Source of the DNA: Helochares maculicollis
Lineage: Eukaryota; Arthropoda; Insecta; Coleoptera; Hydrophilidae
Reading direction: 5' to 3'
NCBI GenBank assembly: GCA_033557835.1
Contig: JAWQRO010000370.1
Location: 1 to 41,189, forward strand
Length of the DNA: 41,189 bases
Part shown: positions 1-11,100 of the stretch, in pieces
Layout of the letters: every line of letters starts with the position of its first letter
Numbering within the stretch: position 1 is the first letter of the stretch
Program-made: the position numbers and the translations under genes
Notes under the pieces: model-generated
What the model saw: only the letters and a program-made list of their open reading frames with translations
The model's database searches: none
Told to the model about the DNA's origin: nothing

Positions 1-378
1 CAAAAAGTCACTAGATTCTCACAAACACGACGTATAAGTCAGGATGACGCTGCGCAACTGTTTTAATGTTGTTAAACCATTTAGTAAGGGAGTTACCCTA
101 CTTACTCAATGGTTAAACTGCTGATACGAATTCGCTCGTGTGAGATACGTGACTGACAAAATGACTGACACGGCGCGACACGAAATTTTTTTCCGTTTCC
201 GCTTTGTCAGTTACATGTGACTGACACATAAAAAACCTCATAATTTCCCACAAAAAATGCATCAAAGTAAATTAAATAATCATATTTCTACATAATTTAT
301 TAAATATAAATTAAAAACAAAGAATTTTTTTTACATTTTATGAAAAAACTTGTTGGCGGAGAATGTGTTAATAGTGGA
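1..378. other. 5' flank, no gene seen
   Basis: AT-rich sequence with short direct and inverted TGACTGAC/GTCAGT motifs between about 148 and 230. No coding or RNA gene signal was recognised. Confidence 0.5.
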
Positions 379-500
379 ATTTTTCTAGATGTTAGAAGCC
401 TCGATTGACGCTTTAAATGTCGAAACGATTTTGATTTGTAGAAGCTCAGGTTGACGCTCTTAATTGAAGATCGAAGCCCGAATCGGCTGCGCCGAAGGCG
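379..500 (-). repeat. Antisense copy of the dispersed element found in the 20.8-23 kb intron
   Basis: Read on the minus strand this stretch has the same order of motifs as 20797-20880 and 22190-22270: a GCGCC-TTCGGCGCAGCC palindrome, then CTTCAATTAAGAGCGTCAAC, then a single degenerate unit resembling the start of the 44-bp satellite (CATCTAGAAAAATTCC, ATTAA). It is therefore a third, shorter copy in opposite orientation. Three copies within one locus, in both orientations, indicate a dispersed and probably mobile element. No protein-coding part is visible in this copy. Confidence 0.7.
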
Positions 501-619
501 CAGCTTGCTTTCCTTGCAAATGAAAGAAGATAACTTTTTTGAATGATTTTATTCGTATGTTGAAATTTGCTTTTAAGCCACGATTCAAAATAAAATTCAC
601 GCTTCAACATACTAAATAG

Positions 620-1055
620 AGTTAGATGAACAGAGTTGTCCCTGCGAACTTTCTAATGTCTGGGTCTCATTTGTCCTGGGTTTCTTGGTTGTTTTGCGTC
701 TCTTAGGTCTTGTGGTCAATCTATTATCACTCTTTCTTGCAATGTGCCCAGCCCATCGCCAGTTAAGCGATTTTATACTGTTAATGATGGCGGTCACTAG
801 TTCTTTCTCTTATCCAGTCAGTTATTCCTGTCGCGCTATGATATTCCTAACATGCTTCTTGTCATAGCTCTGTGGGTGGAGAATAGATTTTGTGTGATGA
901 CTGCATTTAGGATCCAAGCTTCGCAGCCACATGTTAATACGGGTAAGGGGCATTGATCAAAGGCTTTGCTTTTCAGATAAAGGGGCAATCTGGATTTAAT
1001 TATGGTGTAATTCCTCCCGAATGCCCTTCAAGCCAGTAAGATTCTGAAACGTGGA
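620..1055 (-). pseudogene. Decayed non-LTR retrotransposon reverse transcriptase, C-terminal fragment
   Basis: Minus-strand translation shows, in order, AFG near 1028, LYLKSKAFDQC-LPVLT near 940-980, THRAM-RSMLGIS near 850-870 and WRWAGHIARKSDNR near 720-770. These are the hallmark C-terminal motifs of RTE/Jockey-like endonuclease-reverse transcriptases common in invertebrate genomes. In-frame stops (a TGA just before AFG, a TAG after MLGIS) and at least one frameshift before the WRWAGH motif show it is dead. The endonuclease and the catalytic RT core are absent from the window. It lies upstream of the Mhc promoter and is unlikely to affect the gene. Confidence 0.75.
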
Positions 1056-2249
1056 CAGAATGGCCTAAGTAGCCATATTCGTCAACTCGTCTTAAAGCCA
1101 GTTATTTGTTAATTTAACTGGATTGAAATGTCGATCTTAAAATAAAACGGTTACATAGAGAATAGTACGTTTAAAGTAGCGGGGCTTAGAAGAATAGGAG
1201 GTATTTTGGGGAAAGTTAAAGACGAGCTGTTTGTGCTCGTAAAGTGCAGAAATGATGCCGCGATTATTTTTAGGCAATTAGGAGATTCTTTTAGCCCATT
1301 CTCTTTCCAAAGATTATGTTGTGCGCCGCAAATAGAATCGAAATGATTCAATCGTTATGGTATACACACACAAAAAACATTTCACAGTAAATAGATATGG
1401 CATGCGATTTTATTTCAGAGAGGTCTATTTTCAGTGTCTCGAATGTCGACCGTTCGTTCGGTTTCTGGGGTATTGTTGGATTGAAAACCTTCACTCGGGA
1501 TTATTTTTCTCTTTCGCCCATCTGTCCCCCTATAAATTATCCCAATTGTTGCTCCTCCGCGGCCGGAGAGATAAAATATTCCTTTCTAACTACCAAAATG
1601 TATCCGTCCAAAATTACACTTGTTGGCAATCGTTTGACTAGCGTAAAATTCGCGTGGATTAGATAAGACTGATTGAGGAGCTCTTGCATATTTTCATTTA
1701 GCGCCGCCGTTAATTCACTATAACGGGCTGAATTGACTGGCGAATCGATTGGAGTTGATTTGAGGGGATTTGGGAATTTGGCGTTTATCGATGGATGGGC
1801 CCAAGCAATTATGTGTTTGGGCCAGGTGGTCTGGGTGACTTTCAGGTGTTCCCAGCGGGCCGATCAGAAAAGGACTAAAGAGGATAATCGGCGGTCTGGA
1901 AGCGCGGTTGAATATTTGACCTATATTAACACCGAAAATAGACTAAAAGGATCGGAGGCAGCGCTAGCGAGCGGCAAAGTTCCTGAAAATCTAAATCACT
2001 GGGTTATTGTACCTTGTGATACTATCTCTGTCTACACCCGCGATCTAAAAAAGCATGGCAGCGTCCCCCCGCGCGTCGCGGCGCCTCTCGCCCAGGAACC
2101 GACGCCGATCTGAATATATTTTAGTCGGACTGTTCACACCACAATCCTAAAAAGGTAGACCGGCCAGGATATAACGAGTCCTGGGATTGGTAAAATTTCG
2201 CCGGCCAATCGGGGGGCTCGTTTCATTTTCGGATCTAGTTGCAGAACTT
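1056..2249. other. 5' flank, no gene seen
   Basis: Open frames here are short, with no recognisable protein family. A TTATTTTTAG match to the MEF2 consensus lies at 1264-1273, but such matches are expected by chance in AT-rich DNA. No RNA gene was recognised. Confidence 0.45.
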
Positions 2250-2312
2250 TATAAACGTCTGACTGTCGAAAGTCTCGTCCAGACAGGCTTTCGAACGTAA
2301 GTTGCTAGGATC
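2250..2312 (+). promoter_or_regulatory. Candidate core promoter of Mhc (TATA, initiator, DPE)
   Basis: TATAAA starts at 2250. About 31 bases on, CCAGACA at 2279-2285 fits the initiator consensus YYANWYY at 6 of 7 positions, with A+1 at 2281. GGATC at 2308-2312 fits the downstream promoter element RGWYV at exactly +28. This spacing is that of arthropod core promoters. GTAAGT at 2297 or GTGAGG at 2342 could be the donor of a short untranslated first exon, which must join the acceptor at 4930. Only motif spacing supports this; a start nearer 4560 (CATAAAAG at 4531) is an alternative. Confidence 0.4.
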
Positions 2313-4930
2313 TCCCATAGTGTGTGTTGCTATTAGATTTAAGTGAGGGTTACGAGGCCTGGTGAAGGGTGCGATCTTTACGGGTCAGGATTAACCACCC
2401 TTGAGAAGGACTGTGCAGTGAAAGTGTTAAGTGTGCTTCTTGTTCATGGATTACTTGCGCTGCAATTTCATTTTTTGTTTCATTTGTTTTTCTAAGGTGT
2501 CATACTAGCAGTCGGCTTAGACTGGAGCGCCCTCAGTTAAGTGAGTTGTGCCCTCGTGGTCTAGAGTGCTCTGGGGACTTGCCTAGCTGGACTTTGGAGC
2601 TGACCCGGTGCTAGTATGACATTTTAGTGATAACACGCCCGACCAGTGTGACTGTGTGACCCACTTCCGGAGCGATTCGCCATCAGGTGTTTCTTCCGAT
2701 ACTGGTGATGTAACGGTCGAACTTGGGAGCACGTGGCTGTTACCTGCTGGGACTGAACCGCATCGAGCGGACCCAGCAGTCAAATTTTGGACTGAATTTG
2801 AACATTTCTCATTTGTCGATTGTAGTTTTCCTGATTTTCGGATTTTTTGGTGGCAATTTTCGGTACTTTCAAAACTCCACACTTTGAAAATTTCACGATT
2901 GAAACTTCAACTCTGCAAGTCTTACCTACTATGAAATTTTCACAGTTTTTAATTTGCACATCGCTTCATTTCTACAGCTTCTGGTTTCCATAGCTTCTAA
3001 TTTCCGGAGCTTCTGGTTTCCAACGTTTCTGGTTTCCAAATCTTTTGGTTTACAGAGCTTCTGGTTTCCAAATCTTTTGGTTTCCAAAGCTTCTGTCTTC
3101 CAAAGCTTCTGGTTTCCAAAGCTTCTGCTTTCCAAAGCTTCTGGTTTCCAAAGCTTCTGGTTTCCAAAGCTTCTGGTTTCCAAAGCTGCTGGTTCTCAGA
3201 GCTTCTGGTTTCCAAACCTTCTGATGTCCAAAGCTTCTGATTTTCAGAGCTTCAGGTTTCCACAGCTTCAGCCTTTAAACTCATCGGTTCATAAGGCTTC
3301 TCAACCCCCAATCTTAATTCAATAGGTTTTGACCACCTTCCTTAATTTTGATTCTCACATCTACCAATTTTGAGTTTCTTCTTCTTGGATCGCCCTTAGA
3401 ACAAAATCTTGTTTTGATAGTATTCGCGAAATGCGTCGGTTTATTTTCGTTTCCGTCCGCCATCTTGGATTTTTCAATTGGTGCCACGCCTTACAAGGCC
3501 CGCGTCTAATAAGCTTCATTCTATTTTTGTTTCTATTCGCGGCGAATGGAAGCGTGAAGTAAAAGCGAAATTCTCGGTGGAAAATCGTATTCAAATGCCG
3601 GGTTTGGACTTGGATCAATTCGAATTGGACTTTCAATGAGTTAACCAAGCTGGATTAAAGAATATCGCGCATGTTCGCGAAATCTGATCCGTTGAGGCTC
3701 AACAGGTTCGCTTCCATAGTCGCAACCCTTCGGTTTGACACTTTCGAAAAGCCATTCTTGCCAAACAAGTCCTTTGACTACAAATCTCTTGTGAAACCAA
3801 ATTTGATGAGATTCAATCCAAATTCCTTCTATATTATCTTATTTTGATGTAAATTTTCTAGTCTTATTAGATATAGTGAACTAGGTTCACTATAGACAAT
3901 TAACCTTAGCGACAAGTGGCTTCCTGACAGTCAAATCATCAACATTAGCTATTATTTGCAGATATCTGCATAGATTTCTTTTCCCGAGCGAAATCGTTGC
4001 TTTGGGTCCTATTAACTGGTGTGTTCAAATATTCGTTCAAGGAATTCCCAGCTTCCGTGTTGGCATTTAAGTTTCGGCGGAGCAAACAACAAAAGCCTCA
4101 TAAATCTCCAATTCGCAGCCGACGACTCCAGAATTTGGCCAATTAAACCGTGGCCAAAGTGGGTGTTGCACTCGGGCATTCAGATCATATTCAATGAACA
4201 CGGGATTACGCAATCCCAGTACAAAACCCGAACCTTTGCCAAAATACTCGGACTATTTGGCAACAATTGCTCACCGTTCGGACTTATTCGGGAGGTGTCG
4301 CGTATCGCCTGAAATCTGTTTTTAGAATAGAAACGCATTCCGCTCTATTTATGTCCTCTTCACTTGCGTTTTTCCACACAACACTTCCACGATACTCGCA
4401 CGTCCTCGTTGGAACACGTGCGTGCCAGCCCGTCGCCATATGCGGGATTCTCCCGATTAGTTCCGGCTCTTCCTTACTCTTTCTCTTTCTAAATCTCTCA
4501 CTCTAAATAATAACAAGACGATCTAACAGCATAAAAGCTTGAAAATCCCGCACCGAAGTTACAGTCTTGTGCCGCGCTCCAAGTCGCATCGAGTGCTTTT
4601 AGTGTTTTCGGCAAGGTCACAACGATTAAAAGTGCAGCTTCGGGATGTTTTGGGCGTGCTTGTGACTGTGAGCTCTGGAGGCGTGAATGCTTTTAGGCTC
4701 CCAAAAGGCGTTTGGCGACCATTGGATATAGGCCCTTCAAGTTTTAGCCAACCTTTGAGGAACCCCCAAATGGTCGCCAAAATGCTTTTCGGGCGTCCAA
4801 GTCCTCCAACTGGAATAAACGATTCGCTGGATGCTTAGATTGTGTTGTGGATGTTGTATGGTTGCATATATGATGTGGAATCCCCAAAACCATGCTTGCA
4901 AAACAACTGAATTGGTGTTTTTGTCCACAG
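2313..4930. other. Probable first intron / 5' leader region
   Basis: The sequence between the candidate promoter and the start-codon exon has no supported gene. It contains a 16-bp minisatellite at about 2975-3290 and a short hairpin at 3872-3894 (TATAGTGAAC, loop TAG, GTTCACTATA). It ends in TTTTTGTCCACAG, a good splice acceptor at 4928-4930. The fly gene also has an untranslated exon 1 and a long intron 1. Confidence 0.5.
2975..3290. repeat. 16-bp minisatellite
   Basis: Imperfect tandem copies of GCTTCTGGTTTCCAAA, about 19 units, best preserved at 3100-3190. Because 16 is not a multiple of three the array is open in several frames with a 16-residue protein period; these frames are not genes. 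Confidence 0.85.
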
Positions 4931-5196
4931 GAAGGCTCTAGGGCTGATTTACGTGTCTCAACTAGCCCCATAATCGTCCGAACTTAATCATGCCTAAGGA
5001 ACCAAAGTATGAGGGAGAAGATCCCGATCCAACCCCATATTTGTTTGTTTCCCTCGAACAAAAGCGTATCGATCAAACCAAGCCCTACGATGCCAAAAAA
5101 GCTTGCTGGGTCCCGGACGAGAAGGAGGGCTTCTTACTTGGTGAAATCAGGGGCACCAAAGGCGATTTGGTCACTGTCGGTCTCCCCGGTGGAGAG
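4931..5196 (+). CDS. Mhc: Constant exon C1: start codon, N-terminal SH3-like domain (residues 1-69)
   Basis: The acceptor CCACAG at 4930 opens a 59-base leader, then ATG at 4990. The protein begins MPKEPKYEGEDPDPTPYLFV and runs through CWVPDEKEG and LLGEI, the start of the myosin N-terminal SH3-like barrel. It corresponds to fly exon 2, the first coding exon. The donor is GAG|GTACTG, phase 0, a moderate match; reading on past it leaves the family alignment and soon ends. The ATG is supported by family length and by the absence of any other upstream in-frame Met in the exon. Confidence 0.95.
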
Positions 5197-8100
5197 GTAC
5201 TGAAACTTTCATATCAAAACACTCCAAATTACATTCCAAAATTAAATGACAGTCAACACATTCCCATGCGAAACACCAATTTACAATTTTCCATCGATTG
5301 TCTCAAAATTTCTAACTATCAAACTGGAACAAATTTCTAACTATCAAATTGGAACAAATTCAATTAAGGAATCGATGAATTTTGGTCGATAAACTAGGAG
5401 AATTCCAAATTTTAATCAAAATGAACATTTATTAAAGTAGGGTAAATTTTTTTGAATCGTTAAAATTTGCAAAATTTTGGCCTGAGGGCCGAAGTTTCGC
5501 AGATTTTAGGCGAGGCCCCCCCAGGGGGTGCTTTAATCTCACGCATTTGTTTTACAATCCCGTCTGCTGTATTGCGAACAGGAGAGAACGTTGAAAAAGG
5601 ACAATATTTACCAAGTAAACCCGCCGAAATTCGAAAAGGTCGAAGACATGGCCGATCTGACTTACTTGAACACGGCAGCTGTGCTACACAACTTGCGCCA
5701 GCGCTACTACCACAAACTCATTTACGTAAGTTGACTCGCAGAACGCTTATTAATCCGATTTTCTTCCCCGACACAGGAAAAGAACTTCAAGAAGGAACAG
5801 GTCGCCCAAGTAAACCCTCCCAAATACGAAAAATGTGAGGATATGTCTAACTTGACTTACCTCAACGATGCTTCTGTATTGCATAACTTGAAGCAAAGAT
5901 ATTACCATAAACTTATTTACGTAAGTCAGACAGGAGGTTCCCTACAGGGATTGCTTGATGCGTTTCTTTTTTGTTTTGCCCCTTTGGTCCTTCGAGCACG
6001 GAACCTTTCCGGCCAGGAGAACCTAAGTCGGCTCTCCCAGGCTCTCCCAACACCCCATCCTGGACTTCCTTTCCGCTAACTGTACCCGTGACCCAAGCCC
6101 AATCAGATCCAAAACTTTGATACTCGAAAGAGGCTCAATTTTTTTTTGCATTTTTTCGCTTTGCCCAACTGGAACTGGAAAACGGAAGTACACCGTCCAG
6201 TGCAGTGGTTTAGTGGAGATCATAGTGGACGTACTGAAGACAAAGACAGTCCTGATGTGTTTTATTTAATTCTTAGATAGTGTCTCTGTAGATTAGCGAG
6301 AGGCTTTTGACTGACTGGAAGTTTTGCGTAGCGCAATGTTTGATCAGCGAATTCATATTTAGCCCTTGAGAGTCGATCCAAAGCCTCCCGTTGTCGTTTT
6401 TCTGTACCTAAATGTTTGTGTCTAAAAGAACGTTTTTGTTGGTTCTTTAGAAATGGGAACACCCAGAAAAGACGAGGGGTGCCATTTTGTGTTCATAAGC
6501 GTTTTTATGTCAAGCGGGTGCTTATGGAACGGCAATTGTGCAACGCGTGGATTGAGAGAGCGAACGATTCAACAAACGCGGGGGTTGATCGAGCAACCCC
6601 TGCGATTCATCGTCCCATTCCATGAGCACTTGCCTAAATCTGTTTTTATTTGGGGCCCTTTGGGGGATTTTTCTGATTTTTTTAAATGAACTTTGCAGAC
6701 TTATTCTGGTCTTTTCTGCGTCGCTATCAACCCTTACAAGCGTTTCCCCGTATACACCAACCGTTGCGCTAAATTGTACCGTGGCAAGAGGCGTAATGAA
6801 GTCCCACCCCACATCTTCGCTATTTCTGACGGCGCTTACGTCAACATGTTAACCAGTAAGTAGCAGAATCAATACTTTGATGACTAATTTGAGAATTCAA
6901 TCAGCGCATTCAAACAATAGAAAATCAAAAACGCTGTTTTAACTGGCAACAAACTTAACGATGCTCTGATTTTACAATCTGCTCATATCGCAAAAACTGT
7001 TTGTCTTCAAAATCTTGCACGATCTTCCACTAGAGAAATGGGAAATTGTTCTGAATTGAATTATGCAAAGTTAGTCATTAACAGTGCTTATTTAATAGAG
7101 AAATATGAATATTAATGAATTATTTTCTGCCTCTTCTTACAGATCACGAGAATCAATCTATGTTGATTACGTAAGTATCTTGCAATTCAAATATATCCCT
7201 TTCATTTTCCTGGCCTATTCCTCGGATTCAGCTTCACCTCTTGTAATCCAAAGTCCAATCAATATTTTTGTCAAGTTCTGCAACCCTGAAACTCTCCAAC
7301 GATTCTGTAGATTCTCCAACAATTTTGTAGATCCTTCAACAATTCTTTAGATCCTCCAACAATTGTGTAGATCCTGCAAAGACTCTGTTGCTCCTCCAAA
7401 GACTCTGTTGCTCTGCCAAAGATTCAGTAGATTCTTTACTCTTTTGCTCCTCCAAAGATTCTGTTGCTCCTTCAAAGATTCTGTAGCTCTTCCACAGATT
7501 CTGTTGTTTTCTCAAAGATTATGTTGCTCCTCCAAAGATTCTGTTGCTCCTTCAAAGATTCTGTAGCTCCAACCACTCTTGTCCCAAGATTTTTGTCACT
7601 CAACTGTAGATTCTGTAGCTCTTCATAAGATTCTGTATCCTTCTCTCAGACATTATTTTTCTTCCAAAGACTCTATAGACCAAACACTCTCTAACTCACC
7701 AAAAGAATAACATTCTCCCAAGGATTCTGCAGCTCCTCTAAAGATTCTGCTGCTCCTCGAAAGATCATGTAGCTCCTCCAAAGACGCTGTAGCTCCTCCA
7801 ACGACTCCTATGCTGACCAAAAGATTTTGTGATTATCCCAAGATTTTTGTCACTCAACCGAAGATCTTTTAGTTCTTTATAAGATTCTGTATCTTTCTCT
7901 CAGACATTATTTTTCTTCCAAAGACTCTATAGACCAAACACTCTGTAACTCACCGAAAGAATAACATTCTCCCAAGGATTCTGCAGCTCTTCCAAAGATT
8001 CTGTTGCTTCTCGAAAGATTCTGTAGCTCCTCCAACGATTCTGTAGCCTCCCCAAAGATTCTGTAGCTCCTCCAACGACCCTTTAGCTGACCTAAAGATT

Positions 8101-11100
8101 TTGTGACTATCCCAAGATTTTTTTCACTCAACCGAAGATTCTTTAGCTCTTCATAAAATTCTGTATCTTTCTCTCAGACATTATTTTTCTTCCAAAGACT
8201 CTATAGACCAAACACTCTCTAACTCACTAAAAGAATAACATTCTCCCAAGTATTCTGCAGCTCCTCCAAAGATTCGGTTGCTCCTCGAAAGATTCTGTCG
8301 CTTCTCCAAAGATTCTGTAGCTCCTCCAAGGATTCTGTAACTCTTCCAACGACTCTTTAGCTGACCTAAAGATTTTGTGATTATCCCAAGATTTTTGTCA
8401 CTCAATCGAAGATTCTTTAGCCCTTCATAAAATTCTGTATCTTTCTCTCAGACATTATTTTTCTACCAAAGACTATAGACCAAACACTCTGTAACTCACC
8501 AAAAGAATAACATTCCACCGAGGATTCTGCAGCTCCTTTAAAGATTCTGTTGCTCCTCGAAAGATTCTGTCGCTCCACGAAAGATTCTGTAGCTCCTCCA
8601 AAGATTCTGTAGTTGTAGCGACTCTTTACCGGACCTAAAGATTTTGTGATTGTCACAAGATTTTTGTCACTCAATCGGAGATTTTGTAACTCTTCATAAG
8701 ATTCTGTATCTTTCTCACAGACATTATTTTTCTTCCAAAGACTCTATAGACCAAACACTCTGTAGCTCAACAAAAGACTATCATTCTCCCAAGGACTTTG
8801 CAATTTACTCAGAGTTTCTGGTCTGCTCCCAAAAATACTTTTGCTTCTCCAGCTCTCCCTGAAACTCAGCAACTCTCCTGAAGACTTTCCGACTCTCTCA
8901 TAAGTTCTACAGCTTTCTTAATGAATCTATAATTTTCTCAGACATTCTGTAATCCTCTCAGACGTCTTGTAAACCTCTTAGACATCCTGTCTGAGATCTC
9001 TCAGAGACCCTGTAATCCTTTCAGACGTTCTGTACTTCTCTTAGATGTCCTGTATCTCTGTGAGACGTCCTGTAGCTCTCTTAGACGTCCTGTAGCTCTC
9101 TCAGATGCCCTGCAATCCTTTCGGCCCTCCTGTAGTTCTTTTAGACTTCCTGTAGCTCACTTAGACGTCCTGTAGGTCTCTTAGGCATCCTGTAATTCTC
9201 TCAGACGACCTGTAATCCTTTCAGACGTCCTGTACTTATCTTGGACGTCCTGTAGCTCTCTTAGAATTACTGTATTTTTCACAAACGCTATGTTTTTCAC
9301 CTAAATAATCTGTAACTCTCCCAAAGATCATTCATCCTCGCCCAGAGACTTTGTAACTCTCCCAAAGATCTTTCATCCTCGCTCAGAGACTTTGCAGCTC
9401 TCCCAGAGACTAAAATGCACTTTTTGCCCACAGTGGTGAGTCTGGTGCCGGAAAGACTGAGAACACGAAGAAGGTAATTGCCTACTTCGCCACCGTCGGT
9501 GCTTCCTCCAAGAAGCCAACCGAAGAGCAGCAGAAGAAGGGTACCCTTGAAGATCAGGTCGTACAAACTAACCCCGTACTTGAAGCCTTCGGTAACGCTA
9601 AGACCGTCCGTAACGACAACTCTTCCCGTTTCGTAAGTCCAAAAACACTTGGTGGTCTTGCGACCTTTTTCTGACATTCCTTTTTGCACAGGGTAAATTC
9701 ATCCGTATCCACTTCGGCCCAACTGGTAAATTGGCCGGTGCTGATATTGAAACCTGTAAGTCAAACAAATCCAATCAAGTGGACGATCTAGAAGCTAACT
9801 CGCTTTTTTCCCGCAGACTTGCTTGAGAAGGCCCGTGTCATCTCCCAACAGCCTCTTGAGAGATCTTACCACATTTTCTACCAAATGATGTCTGGAGCCG
9901 TCAAAGGACTTAAAGGTAATTGTCAGAAGCGAGGACGAATCACATTCTTAATTATCGAATTATCTTGAGACGATAATTCCTTCACTATATTCAGATTTTC
10001 AGTGTCTTCAGCATCCTGAGATTTTCAATATCTTCAGTTTTCAGTTTCTTCAGTATCTCGAGATTTTCAATACCTTCAGTTTTCAGTTCTTTCAGTATCA
10101 TCCGTTTTTCGGTACGTCCAGTTTTCAGTTTCTTCAGTACCTTCAGATTTTTTAGTTTCTGCAGTATCCTGAGATTTTTACTATCTTAGGTATCCTGAGA
10201 TTCTGAGTATCTTCACTATCCTGAAATTTTTAGTATCTTAGGTATCTTGAGATTCTGAGTATCTTCAGTATTCTGAGATTTTTAGTATCTTCAATATGTT
10301 GAGTTTCTTCCGTGTCTTCAATATTTTCGGTTCCTGCATCTTCAATGTTTTCATTTTCTTCAGTGCCTTCAGTTTTATCACTTTCTCCAATACTTTCAGT
10401 TTCTTCAGAGCCTTCAGTTGCTTCAAAGCCTTCAGTTTCTTCAGAGCCTTCAGTTTCTTCAGAGCCTTCAGTTATTTCAGTTCCTTTAGTTTTGTCAGTT
10501 CCTTCAGTTCTTTCAGTTCTTTCAATATCTTGAGTATCCAGTTTTGGACAGAACTTGTAGACAAAGTCAGCAGATATTTTTGTCTAAGGATTCTGATCCT
10601 ACTTTTCGATACAAAGCATCTGTTATCAGAATCATAGGAAATAATGTTAAATTGGACCATTTAATTTGTAAATGTAAAAGGGACTGATCCTGCGTATAAG
10701 GTTAGAAAGACGTCCAGTCCAGCGAAGTCCTTGCCGACTGTAGCACCCCTTTTAACAGTTTGTTTCATTTTAAATGCCTGATTTGATACTCTTTGGATTT
10801 CTGAAGCGGAACAGACGTGTCGAAAAACTTTAAGACAAAAAGAACAGTTTGGAAATGAGAAACTAAACTCGGTTTTTTAATTTGCAAACAAACTGTATAA
10901 GAAATCCTGAACTCAATATTGGATCCAGTAGATTTAGATCCCCGTTCTTGTGGTTCTAAATGTTGGTCGTAGATTTCCTGTGAATAAACGTTTCCAACTT
11001 AGTAGATTAATCGTTTTAGAAAAACGAAAGGAGAGAAATCTGCAATTTTTGTTTTCGTTGCCTGCGAATTGTATTCGTTACCTGCGAATTGTATTCGTAG

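Larger units (their letters stand above)
7171..9433. other. Intron between C3 and C4, filled with tandem repeats
   Basis: A 2.26-kb intron almost wholly made of 20-bp-period repeats (7290-7620), a higher-order array (7620-8800) and another 20-bp family (8880-9290). The last 120 bases before the acceptor still resemble the repeat. No gene was seen. Confidence 0.75.

Noticed and set aside
2929..3325. Frames of 72-123 residues rich in FWFPKLL or KLWKPEALET
   Set aside because: Produced by a 16-bp repeat read in all frames.
7907..8674. Three similar minus-strand frames of 74-85 residues in tandem
   Set aside because: They repeat because the DNA is a higher-order satellite; no start context, no conserved domain, and the frame is a by-product of units near 20 bp.
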